Positions 25,960-35,568 are shown, numbered from the stretch's first letter. The stretch is DNA of 64,000 bases from Myxococcales bacterium (GCA_016794505.1 JAEUJZ010000078.1:1-64000); one strand, 5' to 3'. A program made the numbers and translations. Notes: generated by a model from the sequence alone, not told the origin.

Positions 25960-27396
25960 ATGCGATACATTCCTCACACTGATGCAGACATCGATCGCAT
26001 GCTGCGGGTGATTGGCGCCCCGTCGGTCGATTCGCTGTTTTCGCACATTCCGGCGGCGCTGCGGCACACGCGACCGCTGGATATTCCGGCGCTCGACGAA
26101 GTGACGCTGCTTTCGCACCTGGGCGATCTGGGCGCACGCAGCATTCCATCCGTCGGAGCGACGATCCGCGAAGGCGCCGCGCTGTCGTTTCTGGGCGCGG
26201 GCTTGACGCCACACCACATCCCCACCGCCGTCGACATGCTGCTGTGTCGATCCGAGTGGTACACGGCCTATACGCCGTATCAGCCGGAAGTGGCGCAGGG
26301 CACGCTGCAGGCTGTCTTTGAATATCAGACCCTGGTGTCTGAGCTGTTCGGTCCACCGACGGGTGGCGACGTCGCGCCGTTCATCTGCAACGCCAGCATG
26401 TACGACGGCGCGTCGGCGCTGGCCGAAGCGGTGCTGATGGCGCGTCGTGTGACGGGACGCGAGGGCTCGCTGCTGTGCGGAGCGCTTCACCCGCACTATG
26501 CCGAGACGGTGCGCTGCTATCTCGCCGGCCTGTGCGAGCCAGGCACGCTGGATGCGCAGCTTGCAACGGTGGCCATGGGGGCCGATGGCCGCGTCGAGAC
26601 TGCAGAGCTGGAGCGTGCGCTTTCTGAGCGCCGCAGCACGGTCGCCTGTGTCGTTGTGCAGACGCCCAACTATCTGGGTGTCGTCGAAGAGCTACGTGGC
26701 ATCGCCCAGCGTGTCCACGCCGCGGGGGCGCTTCTGGTCGTCGTCTGCACCGAGCCGCTTTCCATGGGCGTTTTGGCGTCGCCCGGCTCGCTGGGGGCCG
26801 ACATCGTCTGTGGGGAAGGTATCGGCATGGCCATTCCTCCGTCGCTGGGAGGTCCCGGAGTGGGGCTGTTTGCCGCGCGTGCCGACTTTGTGCGGCAGAT
26901 GCCCGGTCGCTTGATCGGCGAGACCGTGGATCAAGAGGGCCGACGCGGCTATGTGCTGACCTTGTCGACGCGGGAACAGCACATCCGTCGGGAAAAAGCG
27001 ACGTCGAACATCTGCACCAACCAGGGCCTGATCGCGCTGGCCTTTACGATTCACCTGTCGCTGCTTGGACGCCGCGGCTTCGTCGAGCTTGCACGCTTGA
27101 ACCTGGCCAAGGCGGAATACGCCAAGTCGCGCTTGACCGCGCTGCGCGGCTGTCAGCTTGCGGTCAGCGGCCCGACGTTCAACGAGTTCGCGCTGCGCCT
27201 GCGTGGTCCCGCCGATGAAGTCGCCGAGCGCCTGCGAAAGCGCGGCATTCTGGCCGGCGTTCCCCTTTGCCAGCCGAGCTTTGGCCTTTCGGGGCTGCCC
27301 GACGCCGACAAGACCCTTTTGATCGCGGTCACGGAACGCCATCGCCGCGAAGACATCGATCGCTTGGCCTCCGCGATTGACGAGGTGTGCCCATGA
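25960..27396 (+). CDS. gcvPA: Glycine dehydrogenase (decarboxylating) subunit 1
   Basis: The gene encodes 478 aa from the ATG at 25960, where the typical start MRYIPHTDADIDRMLRVIG begins (an ATG at 25909 would add an Arg-rich run). It is the N-terminal half of a split P protein: GAGLTPHHIPTAVDMLL, EWYTAYTPYQPEVAQGTLQAVFEYQTLV, NASMYDGASALAEA and EGIGMAIPPSLGGPGVGLFA. It forms the decarboxylase with GcvPB. Its stop overlaps the next ATG (ATGA at 27393), ensuring equal synthesis. Confidence 0.96.
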   Translation: MRYIPHTDADIDRMLRVIGAPSVDSLFSHIPAALRHTRPLDIPALDEVTLLSHLGDLGARSIPSVGATIREGAALSFLGAGLTPHHIPTAVDMLLCRSEWYTAYTPYQPEVAQGTLQAVFEYQTLVSELFGPPTGGDVAPFICNASMYDGASALAEAVLMARRVTGREGSLLCGALHPHYAETVRCYLAGLCEPGTLDAQLATVAMGADGRVETAELERALSERRSTVACVVVQTPNYLGVVEELRGIAQRVHAAGALLVVVCTEPLSMGVLASPGSLGADIVCGEGIGMAIPPSLGGPGVGLFAARADFVRQMPGRLIGETVDQEGRRGYVLTLSTREQHIRREKATSNICTNQGLIALAFTIHLSLLGRRGFVELARLNLAKAEYAKSRLTALRGCQLAVSGPTFNEFALRLRGPADEVAERLRKRGILAGVPLCQPSFGLSGLPDADKTLLIAVTERHRREDIDRLASAIDEVCP

Positions 27397-28955
27397 CGCA
27401 GAGCCCTGCTTCCGCTTCGCCCGCTGCTTCGTCACCGACGGGGCGCGGCCCAATTGGCACGCGCCATCTTTTGCATCAGCAGCCCGCGATCTTTGAACAG
27501 GGGACAGCGGGTCGATCGGGCGCATCGCTGCCCCCCTGCGATGTGCCGGCCGTCGATCCCGCGGCCTGCTTCGGCGAGCTATCGCGAGCGCAGCCCGCCG
27601 GACTGCCCGAGGTGTCGGAAGTCGACGTGACGCGCCACTTCACGCGGCTGTCGCGCTGGAACTATGCGATCGACATCGGCATGTACCCGCTGGGCTCTTG
27701 CACGATGAAGTACAACCCCAAGGTCAACGAGCGCGTCGCGCGCATGCCGGGCTTTGCCGGCCTGCATCCAGCGCAGCCGCTGTCGACGCTGCAGGGCGCG
27801 CTAGAGCTCATGTATCGGCTGGAAGAAGTCCTGCGCGAGATCTCGGGCTTTGCCCGCGTGACACTGCAGCCGGCAGCCGGCGCCCATGGTGAGCTGTGTG
27901 GCCTGATGATGATGCGCGCCTATCACCAAAGCCAAGGGCGCCATCCCAAAAAGGTGCTGATTCCAGACTCGGCACATGGCACGAACCCAGCATCGGCGTC
28001 GCTGAACCAGTTCGAAACCGTGGCGGTAAAGACGGGCAGCGATGGGCTGTTGCATGCGGATGCGGTGCGGGCCGCAATTGCCCAGCATCCCGGCGACATC
28101 GCCGGCATCATGATCACCAACCCGTCGACGCTGGGCCTGTTCGAAGAGCAGATCGCCGAGATCACGCAAGCCGTTCACGCGGCTGGCGGTCTTGTGTACA
28201 TGGACGGCGCCAACTTCAACGCACTGCTGGGCAAGGTGCGGCCCGGTGACATCGGCGTCGACTGCATGCACTTCAACCTGCACAAGACGTTCACCACGCC
28301 GCACGGTGGCGGTGGACCGGGGGCTGGGCCCGTCGGCGTGAGCGCTCGCTTGGTGCCGTTCTTGCCGACGCCCACCGTCGAAAAAGACGGCGACAGCTAT
28401 CGCCTGGATTGGCATCGTCCGCAGTCGATCGGCCGCATGCGCAGCTTCTTTGGCAACTTCGGCATGATGGTGCGCGCGTACACATACATCCGCGAGATGG
28501 GGGGTGCAGGCCTCTCGCAAGCGACCGAGATGGCGGTGCTCAACGCGGTGTATCTGCGCGCTCGCATTCAAGACGTGTACCCCGTCTGTTCCGAGCGGCC
28601 GTCGATGCACGAGGTCGTCGTCACCGATAAGCGGCTTAAGAAAGAAACCGGCGTGCAGACGCTGGATGTCGCCAAGCGGCTGATGGACTATGGCTTTCAT
28701 CCACCGACGGTGTATTTCCCGCTGGTGGTGCCGGGCGCGCTGATGATCGAGCCGACCGAGACCGAGTCGAAAGAGACGCTCGATGAATTCGCCGATGCGC
28801 TGCTGTCGATCGCGCAGGAAGCCGCGCAGAATGCAGAGCTGGTCAAGAGCGCTCCGCACGGCACGGCGCTGCGTCGGCTCGACGAGACGCGCGCGGCTCG
28901 CAGCCCGCGCCTGCGCTGGCTGCCTGCGTCGGCAACGCCCGCGCAAAAAGGCTGA
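27393..28955 (+). CDS. gcvPB: Glycine dehydrogenase (decarboxylating) subunit 2
   Basis: The gene encodes 520 aa from the ATG overlapping the gcvPA stop. This subunit carries PLP: the Schiff-base lysine is K298 in NLHKTFTTPHGGGGPG. Other motifs are YPLGSCTMKYNPK, LQPAAGAHGELCGLMMM, IPDSAHGTNPASA and NPSTLGLFE. The N-terminal ~55 residues and C-terminal ~25 residues (Arg/Ala-rich) are extensions beyond the core. It ends 16 bp from the convergent kinase gene. Confidence 0.97.
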   Translation: MTQSPASASPAASSPTGRGPIGTRHLLHQQPAIFEQGTAGRSGASLPPCDVPAVDPAACFGELSRAQPAGLPEVSEVDVTRHFTRLSRWNYAIDIGMYPLGSCTMKYNPKVNERVARMPGFAGLHPAQPLSTLQGALELMYRLEEVLREISGFARVTLQPAAGAHGELCGLMMMRAYHQSQGRHPKKVLIPDSAHGTNPASASLNQFETVAVKTGSDGLLHADAVRAAIAQHPGDIAGIMITNPSTLGLFEEQIAEITQAVHAAGGLVYMDGANFNALLGKVRPGDIGVDCMHFNLHKTFTTPHGGGGPGAGPVGVSARLVPFLPTPTVEKDGDSYRLDWHRPQSIGRMRSFFGNFGMMVRAYTYIREMGGAGLSQATEMAVLNAVYLRARIQDVYPVCSERPSMHEVVVTDKRLKKETGVQTLDVAKRLMDYGFHPPTVYFPLVVPGALMIEPTETESKETLDEFADALLSIAQEAAQNAELVKSAPHGTALRRLDETRAARSPRLRWLPASATPAQKG

Positions 28956-28970
28956 GCCACACGCGGGTCG

Positions 28971-30278
28971 TTACAGCGGTCGTTCGCTGATCACGGCGCG
29001 AACGATCGACGTCAGGCCGTCCAGACCCAGGCTTTTTTGCACCACGGCCCGCACGCCAAGCTGACGCAGAAGCGCGCGATCGCCGCGTGTGCTGCGCTGC
29101 GACAAGACGACGATCGGCACATCGCCGGTCGAGTCGTTGCCGCGCAGCGTGGCGCAGACCTCGACGCCATTTAGTCGCGGCAGCGCCAGGTCCATGATGA
29201 TCAGGCCCAGCGGCTGCCGTTGCGCCTCTTCGAGCACTTGATCTCCGTCGGTGACCATGACGACGTCGGCATCGGGCGCCGCTGCTTCGACGCACATGCG
29301 TAGCTGATCCAAGACCAGCGGATCTTCATCGGCCACCAGCACGCGCTGCGGTGGGCGGCGCAGGGTCTTGCGGTGGGCGGCGATCAGCGACGCCATGAGC
29401 TCGTCGCAGGTCTGAAAGCGCGCGTTGGGATCGCGGGCCACCGCTTTCAGAATCGCTTTGTCGAAGACCTCGGGCAGGTCGGGCCGAAACACCGACGGAG
29501 GCATGGGGTCTTCTTCTTGGTGCTTGCGCAAGACGTCGGCGACTTCGCCGCTGGGAAACGGCAGCTTGCCGGCGATGAGCTCATAGATGCTCATGCCCAG
29601 CGCGTACACGTCGCAGCGACGGGCCTCTTCCGGCGTGCGCGGGCGCTGACGGATCTGCTCGGGCGCCAGATAGTCGGGCGTGCCGATGATGTGCGTGCCC
29701 GACCCGCGTGAGTCGGTCGACTTGGCAAGGCCGAAGTCCATCAAGATGGCGCGCGGCCCCGGCGCCACCATGACGTTGGCCGGCTTGATATCGCGGTGGA
29801 TGATGCCGGCGGCGTGGACGACCTGCACCGCGCGGCAAAGCTGCAGGGCCAAGCTGACAGCCAGGTCCAACGGAATCGCATCGTGGACACGCACCGCCTG
29901 CACTAGGTACGAGGCCAGCGTCGGTCCGACGATGTATTCCATGACCATGTACGGCACGCTGCGGTGTTCGCCGAGCGTATGCACATGCACCACGTTTTCG
30001 TGTCGCACGGCGGCCAGCAAGCGTGCTTCTCGACGGAACAGAGCGGCTTGACCAGGGTGTACGGCGTGCTCGGGTAGCAGCACCTTGATGGCGACTTGGC
30101 GTTCGAGCGCGAGGTCTTCCGCCAGGTACACGGCACCCATGGCCCCGCGACCGATCTCTCGCACCAGGCGATAGTTGTCGGCGAGGACCTCGCCCAGTCG
30201 GGGAGCCCGCTCCATTGCCTTGGACGCCGTGCTGTCAGCGGTCCTGCCGCCTGGATGCTTTGTGTTCGTGGGAGGCAT
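28971..30278 (-). CDS. Ser/Thr kinase fused to a response-regulator receiver domain
   Basis: The gene encodes 435 aa. The kinase domain (residues ~36-300) is complete: GRGAMGAVYLAED, K65 (VAIK), D163 (HRDIKPAN) and D181 (DFGLAK). Residues ~311-430 form a receiver domain with the acidic pair in VADEDP, phospho-acceptor D363 (IIMDLALPRLNG), the Ser of VVLSQ and K415. There is no membrane segment, so it is cytoplasmic. The fusion suggests cross-talk between a histidine-kinase phosphorelay and Ser/Thr phosphorylation. It is convergent with gcvPB and divergent from the 30.6-kb lipoprotein operon. An alternative start lies at MERAPRLGE, about residue 22. Confidence 0.93.
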   Translation of the reverse strand: MPPTNTKHPGGRTADSTASKAMERAPRLGEVLADNYRLVREIGRGAMGAVYLAEDLALERQVAIKVLLPEHAVHPGQAALFRREARLLAAVRHENVVHVHTLGEHRSVPYMVMEYIVGPTLASYLVQAVRVHDAIPLDLAVSLALQLCRAVQVVHAAGIIHRDIKPANVMVAPGPRAILMDFGLAKSTDSRGSGTHIIGTPDYLAPEQIRQRPRTPEEARRCDVYALGMSIYELIAGKLPFPSGEVADVLRKHQEEDPMPPSVFRPDLPEVFDKAILKAVARDPNARFQTCDELMASLIAAHRKTLRRPPQRVLVADEDPLVLDQLRMCVEAAAPDADVVMVTDGDQVLEEAQRQPLGLIIMDLALPRLNGVEVCATLRGNDSTGDVPIVVLSQRSTRGDRALLRQLGVRAVVQKSLGLDGLTSIVRAVISERPL

Positions 30279-30657
30279 CGCTGCGGTATGTGCCCTCTGT
30301 GTCCCGACTGCGACGCGCTTTCCCCCCCGAGGGGCAGCACGCTGCGCGCGACCGAGACCGGCGTCCTGAGTGTACCCAAGGGTTCCTGGTTCTAACAGAG
30401 GAAAATTATTAATCTAAATTACAAAAATTCTATGGATTGATGTAGCCGACTGTAGGACCCCTCGCCTACCGACGAAAAACAGAAAAATTTGCCGGCTTTC
30501 GGTCCGAAGAATCAGCACAACATTGTATTTTGCATTACTGATAACATCATTTGCGATGTATGTCGGGAAACGGAATTATGTCCCGGCAAAGAAGGTTCTG
30601 CTTGGCTTTGGACCGCGCCGCGCTCGCCGACGCGGTCCTATCGAGAGGGGGAGAGCG
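30279..30657. other. A+T-rich divergent intergenic region
   Basis: This ~380-bp stretch lies between the kinase-receiver gene and the lipoprotein operon. From ~30400 it is much richer in A+T than the rest of the window and must hold both promoters. I found no convincing -35/-10 pair. In-frame extension of the lipoprotein ORF through here (from 30523) lacks a ribosome site and is probably not translated. Confidence 0.5.
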
Positions 30658-31839
30658 ATGCGGCTCAATCACTGGTCTGAATCGAGGGCGCGACGCGTGC
30701 TGGGAGGCACGGCGCTGCTGTCCAGCCTGGTCTTGTCGACCCTAACCGGCTGTCCGCCCGAAACCATCCGAGATCCATTTGACCCAGACAGCGTCGAGGA
30801 TCCTGCGCTGGATCCGCGCGGTCAGTTCGATCTGCGTGTCAAGCCGGACATCGCGGGAACCGCCGATGCTCCCGGTGCCTGTTCCTGCCACTACACCAAG
30901 CAAGATACCGTCGAGGCGTTCCTGAAGACCGACGCTGAGTACGATGCCATCACGGCCTATGGTGGGGGCAAGTTCCTGACGAAGAACGCCGACATCAGCC
31001 CCTTCCTGCAGAAGGGCGCGCACCAGGGCCCAGCGCTGACGCAGCCACAGTACGATCGCGCCCGCGCCTGGCTGCAGGCCGAAGCGCTGGCGCGCGGAAC
31101 CAACGGTGGCAGCGCGACGACACCGACGGTTGCGGTGCGCTCGGGGGACTTTTACATCAACCTGGAGCCCCTGACCGGTGACCCGCTTTCAAAGATCACG
31201 TTCACGATGAACCCGTCGGGGACGCGCTCGTACCTGGTGACAGCGCTCAAGCTGACGGCGGGCCCGACAGCAGACATTCACATCAAGCATCCGCGCTTCA
31301 TCATCTTTTCGGCCACCGGGGCCAATGCCGATACCAGCGACGCACTCGCCACGGTCGACTCGACGGTAACGGCCAACATGACGGGCAATATCGGCAGCGG
31401 CACGGTGCTCTTGTCCAACCTGCCCGCCTCGACGGCTCGCTTGGCCTTGGCATTCGAGGTCATCGAGAAAGTCAACCCGAAGCCCAACGTGACCCTGGCC
31501 TGCAAGTCGTATGGCCTGTTCAACCCCGCCGTGAAAGACAGGCTGGCTAGCTGCGCTGCGCTGTGTCACAGCCTGGGGGCTCCTGACTCGCGGGCTTCGC
31601 AGGCCACCAACGCCTTCAACATGGCTGCGGCGCGCGGCAGCGTCGAAGCCGATCTGCAAAAGCTGTGTGTCTACACCCTGGGCCGCATCAATCCGCTGGA
31701 TCCACCCAAGAGCGTGCTGATCCTGCAAGCGGCGCCAGTCAGCGAGGGAGGCACGAGCAACCACCCCTACAAACTCATGGCAGCGGATCTTCCCGGCTTC
31801 AAGACAGCCGTGACGACCTGGGCTGCTCAAGAGAAGTAA
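30658..31839 (+). CDS. Lipoprotein with non-canonical haem-like CxCH and CxxxCH motifs
   Basis: The gene encodes 393 aa from the ATG at 30658, after GAGAGGGGGAGAG. The signal ends LSTLTGC. Residues ~70-150 contain CSCHYTKQ followed by a helical region and LTQPQYDRARAWLQAEAL, as in small cytochrome-type domains. A beta-rich domain follows, then a second Cys/His site CAALCHS and another helical region. Neither site is the standard CxxCH, so covalent haem binding is uncertain. It heads a gene set with the interrupted DUF1549-like gene, a lipoprotein and a DUF1501-like protein. Confidence 0.8.
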   Translation: MRLNHWSESRARRVLGGTALLSSLVLSTLTGCPPETIRDPFDPDSVEDPALDPRGQFDLRVKPDIAGTADAPGACSCHYTKQDTVEAFLKTDAEYDAITAYGGGKFLTKNADISPFLQKGAHQGPALTQPQYDRARAWLQAEALARGTNGGSATTPTVAVRSGDFYINLEPLTGDPLSKITFTMNPSGTRSYLVTALKLTAGPTADIHIKHPRFIIFSATGANADTSDALATVDSTVTANMTGNIGSGTVLLSNLPASTARLALAFEVIEKVNPKPNVTLACKSYGLFNPAVKDRLASCAALCHSLGAPDSRASQATNAFNMAAARGSVEADLQKLCVYTLGRINPLDPPKSVLILQAAPVSEGGTSNHPYKLMAADLPGFKTAVTTWAAQEK

Positions 31840-31869
31840 CCGGCCGCTTATTTGCAAGTGAGAGGAAGC

Positions 31870-32229
31870 ATGAAACCTACAATTCGCCGAACCACAGTTT
31901 CTTTGGCTCTGGCCGCGGCGGCGCTGGGCGGATGTTCCGGCGGTGCCACAAGTGGTCAGACTGACGTGAAGAACAACGCGTTTCGAGATGGCCTGCCACC
32001 GACGGTCCGCGACGGTGACAAGCTGGCGCTGAACGACAGCAATGTCGACTACATGATGGCGCTGCGCTCCGCGGCGCTGAAGCTGACCGGAAACTATCCG
32101 ACGTTCAGTGAGATCTCTGAGCTGCGCAGTGCGCCGGATCAGGCCGCGACGTATGCGGCGCGCATCGACGCGTACTTGGCCAGCGCCGCGTTCTCGCGTG
32201 AGCAGATCTCGTTCTGGCGCAACACCTGA
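31870..32229 (+). pseudogene. 5' fragment of an interrupted DUF1549/DUF1553-like lipoprotein gene
   Basis: The fragment encodes 119 aa from the ATG at 31870, preceded by AGAGGAAG. The signal ends AALGGC. The body is the start of a DUF1549-like domain (ALKLTGNYPTFSEI, YAARIDAYLASAAF, ISFWRNT). The frame stops at a TGA created exactly at the end of the 17-bp repeat at 32211-32227. The missing remainder lies 4,090 bp downstream (36302-37168) in the same frame. Joining at the repeats gives a ~402-residue protein with FWRNT-FRMG across the junction. Whether the truncated product is made or stable is unknown. Confidence 0.85.
32211..32227 (+). repeat. Left 17-bp direct repeat (attL core)
   Basis: GTTCTGGCGCAACACCT, in frame encoding FWRNT of the interrupted gene. 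It is identical to 36301-36317. The next bases, GA, complete the stop codon of the 5' fragment. Confidence 0.9.
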
Positions 32230-32363
32230 CATCGGCGCAAAAAAACCAAAGATTCGATGGGCTTACGACGCACCGCAGCCGGCGTGCGCGGCGTCGTGAG
32301 AGGGCCGCAGCGACGGGACACATCGCCCGTTGCGCGGACCACTAGCGGCACACGGGGGGGATC

Positions 32364-33476
32364 ATGGGGGAAGTGATCCGCAAGATGAAAAACGGCGCGT
32401 TCATCGGCTGGTACGTTCGCTACGTGGACGCGGATGGCAAGCGTAAGCAGCGAGCCAGCCACCAACCGACGGCGCAGCTCGCTCGTCGCATGCTGGTCGA
32501 GATCGAGGCGCGGATCGCTCGCGGCAAGGCGGGCATGGTCGACGATGCTCAGCACAGCAGCCTGTCGCTGAGCGCGCTGTTCACAGAGTTCCTGGCCCGC
32601 GTGAGCAGTCCACGGCTGAAAAACCTGGCGACGTATCGCCGTCGACTGCGCGTGGTCCTTGGGCGCATCGAAAGCAAGGTGCCGCACGTCGCCGCGCTGC
32701 GAGCCAGCGACCTTCGGCCCGCACACGTGGCAACGATCCGCGATGTGCTGAGCCAGAGCTATCCCAATGGCACCGTCCGCAACACGCTGTCCGGCTTGGG
32801 AGCGGCGCTGTCGTGGGCGCTGCGCGAAGGGCTGATCGATCGCCATCCCTGCCGAGGGGTTGAGCTGCCGCCGCCGCCTCTGCGTACCGACGAGTGGCTG
32901 GATGCGGTCGAGATCGGCAAGCTGCTTGCTGCGGCCGAACGCCGTGGGGCCACGTCGCTGAAGTGGGCGTCCCGGCACATCGCGATCGCTCTGGGCGTGT
33001 ATCTGGGCCTGCGTCGAGGCGAAATCTGGGGCCTGCGCTGGCGCGATGTCGATCTTCTACATGGCCGCGTGACGATCGCTCGCAGCTACGCGACGACGCC
33101 CAAGAACGGCAAGGCGCGACACGTGAAGCTGCCGGCTGGCCTGGTGCCGATTCTTTCGGCGTGGCGCCAGCGCTGTCCGTCGACAAGCGCGGGCGTTGTC
33201 TGCCCTGCTCTTGACCCGCAAGGGCGCTGGCAGCTGCTTAAAGACACGAACCGACCCCTGGGCCTGCCTGAGCTGCTGACCGAAGCAGGCATTAAGCCGC
33301 TGCCGCGGGCGTGGCACGGTCTGCGCCACAGCTTTGCCTCGAACTTTTTGCTGCAGGGCGGCAGCGTGCTTTCGCTGCAAAAAATTCTTGGCCACAGCAA
33401 GCTGGAAACCACGATGATTTATGCGCACCTGTCGGCCGAGTTCGTCGATGGCGCCATCGAGCGCTTGAAGTACTAG
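32364..33476 (+). CDS. Tyrosine recombinase (phage-type integrase)
   Basis: The gene encodes 370 aa; GGGGGGG lies just upstream of the ATG. It begins with an AP2-like arm-binding segment (FIGWYVRYVDADGKRKQ), followed by a SAM-like core-binding domain (~70-165) and the catalytic domain. The active site is complete: R217 (GLRRGEIWGLRW), K250 (KNGKARHVKLP), H318 and R321 (HGLRHSFASNFL), H344 (LGHSKLETT) and nucleophile Y353 (MIYAHLS). It starts 137 bp inside the left repeat and is the obvious enzyme for integration and excision of the element. No excisionase gene was identified. Confidence 0.95.
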   Translation: MGEVIRKMKNGAFIGWYVRYVDADGKRKQRASHQPTAQLARRMLVEIEARIARGKAGMVDDAQHSSLSLSALFTEFLARVSSPRLKNLATYRRRLRVVLGRIESKVPHVAALRASDLRPAHVATIRDVLSQSYPNGTVRNTLSGLGAALSWALREGLIDRHPCRGVELPPPPLRTDEWLDAVEIGKLLAAAERRGATSLKWASRHIAIALGVYLGLRRGEIWGLRWRDVDLLHGRVTIARSYATTPKNGKARHVKLPAGLVPILSAWRQRCPSTSAGVVCPALDPQGRWQLLKDTNRPLGLPELLTEAGIKPLPRAWHGLRHSFASNFLLQGGSVLSLQKILGHSKLETTMIYAHLSAEFVDGAIERLKY

Positions 33477-33575
33477 GCGCGACGCGTCTTCAGCGACGCA
33501 ACGGATGCGGCGGGGCAGCGAAAACTAGAGGTACAGCGACTGGCCGGGGGGCCAGTGTACGCAGGGGGGAATTAC

Positions 33576-34529
33576 ATGCCAGGTCCAGCGCCACAGACAG
33601 TGGGCCCAGGTGCCAACGACGCCGCGATGCTAGAGCCCGACAACTGGTGGTCAAACGCCATCAACTCAGGTGTCGGCTATGTCATGGGCAAGGGCGGCTA
33701 TGACACGACGCGACGCGGACAGCAGGGCGACGGGGATGCCACGGGCCGAGCTTCGGGCGACAACTCGTTTTATCGCGACAACGCGTCGTGGATGCCGGGC
33801 TGGGGCAACACGTTTGGCCTGGGCTTCCTGGATCCACATGGTCTGCCGAGTGGCGCGACGGCGCAGGATCGCGCGACCAACTACGTCGGACACAACGATC
33901 CCACCGGCATCTGGACCGATGTCCGCGCCAACCTGGTAACCAACGAGACCGCGGCCATCAACGCGGCGCGGGCACGCGGCGATACCAACATCTCGTTCGG
34001 CGACGTCTACGGATCACACGTCTCGGCCTATTCCGATGCGCAAGCGGCGGCTCGCCAGCGCGATCCAAGCTCGACCGCCGGGAACACATTCATCGACCCG
34101 GCGAGCTTCGCCTTGGCCGTCTACGGTGCCCCCTTGATGGAACACCTGGGCATAAACGCCGGCCCGCTGACCGGCGCATCCATCGACATGTTTAACGACC
34201 CCACCGACAGCGTCGGCGACGGCTGGGCCAAGCGCATGGGCCTCGCCGCGGGCGAGATCGGAGCAGGCGCGGGTCTGGGCATCCATGGCTTGATGACCGG
34301 CAATCCGCTGGAAATGCTCGGTGGCGCGGCCTTGGCGGGGACCGGCGTCTTCAGCGGCGTGTGGAACACCGCGACAGCGATCGGCAACGGCATGACGTTA
34401 AGCGACGCGGCAAGCGGCATCGGCAACGTGGCTTCAAGTGGCGCTCGTGCCGTCGGCAGCATGGCCTCGGATGCATGGGACGGGGCCAGCAACGCCGTCT
34501 CAGGAGCGTGGAATTCGCTGTGGGATTAG
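33576..34529 (+). CDS. Gly/Ala-rich protein of unknown function, element cargo
   Basis: The gene encodes 317 aa from the ATG at 33576, after GCAGGGGGGA. No signal peptide is present. The first ~60 residues are Gly/Asp/Asn-rich and disordered-looking. The middle holds Trp/Phe/Gly-rich phrases (WMPGWGNTFGLGFLDPHG). The C-terminal ~140 residues are Gly/Ala/Met-rich and hydrophobic with repeated small-residue helices (GLAAGEIGAGAGLGIHGLMTG). That pattern is compatible with a membrane-inserting effector or phage-like structural protein. No toxin or enzyme motif is recognisable. Confidence 0.75.
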   Translation: MPGPAPQTVGPGANDAAMLEPDNWWSNAINSGVGYVMGKGGYDTTRRGQQGDGDATGRASGDNSFYRDNASWMPGWGNTFGLGFLDPHGLPSGATAQDRATNYVGHNDPTGIWTDVRANLVTNETAAINAARARGDTNISFGDVYGSHVSAYSDAQAAARQRDPSSTAGNTFIDPASFALAVYGAPLMEHLGINAGPLTGASIDMFNDPTDSVGDGWAKRMGLAAGEIGAGAGLGIHGLMTGNPLEMLGGAALAGTGVFSGVWNTATAIGNGMTLSDAASGIGNVASSGARAVGSMASDAWDGASNAVSGAWNSLWD

Positions 34530-34614
34530 TCGCTGCCCCGCGCCGAAGCGAGAATCCGCGTCCGCCTGATAGACGCACAGCCATAAGCGCCGACCTTGCG
34601 ATACTCTCGAAACC

Positions 34615-35568
34615 ATGAAGAAGTTGTTCTGCGCTCTCGGTTCCTTCCTGCTTTCCATATCGAGCTGCTCGAAGACAACCCAGCCGCCGCCCGCCCCTGA
34701 ACCGGCCGAGTGGCTGCCCGAGTCGCTGCCCTTACGTGCGGATGTCAAGAAGCTGTGGATCAACGTCATCCGCGGCACCGCCACCGACGATATCTGGTTG
34801 CTAGCCAACGTAAACCTAGAGCGCGTGCAAGAGCGCTGGGTGTTTCACTTCGACGGCAGCCAGTGGACCGATGTGACCACCCAGCTTCCGGCGCGAGCTC
34901 GCACCGCGGTCTTCCCAATCAGCAAGACCGATGTCTGGGCCGTCGGGGCGCAGGGGACGGCCGCGCACTACGACGGCAAGACGTGGACGCAGCACCAGAT
35001 TCCCAACTTCTACTACGACTTCGTCGATGTCTTTGCCCGAGGCCGCGAGGTCTGGGTCGCTGCAGCCGGCGCACGCGTCGTTCATTACGATGGGCAAGCG
35101 TGGAACGTTCTGACGCCGCCCGAGCTTGCCGAGACATCGGTGCATGAGCTTTGGGGCACGGCGCAGCAGGTCCTGATCCCGGTGAACACCAAAGACACGA
35201 TGAAGCACATCGCGCGCTATCGCGGTGGCGTGTGGTCGAAAGAGCCGGTGGGCCCTGGAGGGCTGACTCTGATCCACGGCTCGTCGGATACCGACATCTG
35301 GGCGCTCAGTCGACAGGGCCAGGGCTATCACTTCGATGGCACAAGCTGGAAGAGCTTCCCAACCATCGACAAGATCTCGCTGTGGTCGCTATCCGTCGCG
35401 GGGCCCGACCGCGCGCTGGCCGTGGGCGATAAAGGCACGATCCTGCGCTGGGATGGCCATGCGTGGCTGCGCAGCGCCAGCGGTACCGAGGCACAGCTTG
35501 TCTCGGTCTATGCTCCGACGGGGGGCAAGGCGCTGGTCGGCGGCGATCGCTTGTATCGCCAGAAATAG
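34615..35568 (+). CDS. Beta-propeller lipoprotein, element cargo
   Basis: The gene encodes 317 aa. The signal ends SISSC, so it is a lipoprotein. Five to six repeats of ~45 residues contain the phrase (D)xW-A/L-V/N-G..G...H/R-Y/F-D/W-G-x-x-W (DVWAVGAQGTAAHYDGKTW, EVWVAAAGARVVHYDGQAW, DIWALSRQGQGYHFDGTSW, RALAVGDKGTILRWDGHAW). This is a propeller type abundant in myxobacterial surface proteins. It is on the same strand as the integrase and lies 85 bp after the Gly/Ala-rich gene. Ligand unknown. Confidence 0.85.
   Translation: MKKLFCALGSFLLSISSCSKTTQPPPAPEPAEWLPESLPLRADVKKLWINVIRGTATDDIWLLANVNLERVQERWVFHFDGSQWTDVTTQLPARARTAVFPISKTDVWAVGAQGTAAHYDGKTWTQHQIPNFYYDFVDVFARGREVWVAAAGARVVHYDGQAWNVLTPPELAETSVHELWGTAQQVLIPVNTKDTMKHIARYRGGVWSKEPVGPGGLTLIHGSSDTDIWALSRQGQGYHFDGTSWKSFPTIDKISLWSLSVAGPDRALAVGDKGTILRWDGHAWLRSASGTEAQLVSVYAPTGGKALVGGDRLYRQK

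Noticed and set aside
32100..32363. tRNA gene as integration target of the element
   Set aside because: No tRNA-like cloverleaf or 3'-end sequence is visible; the 17-bp repeat is protein-coding (FWRNT).
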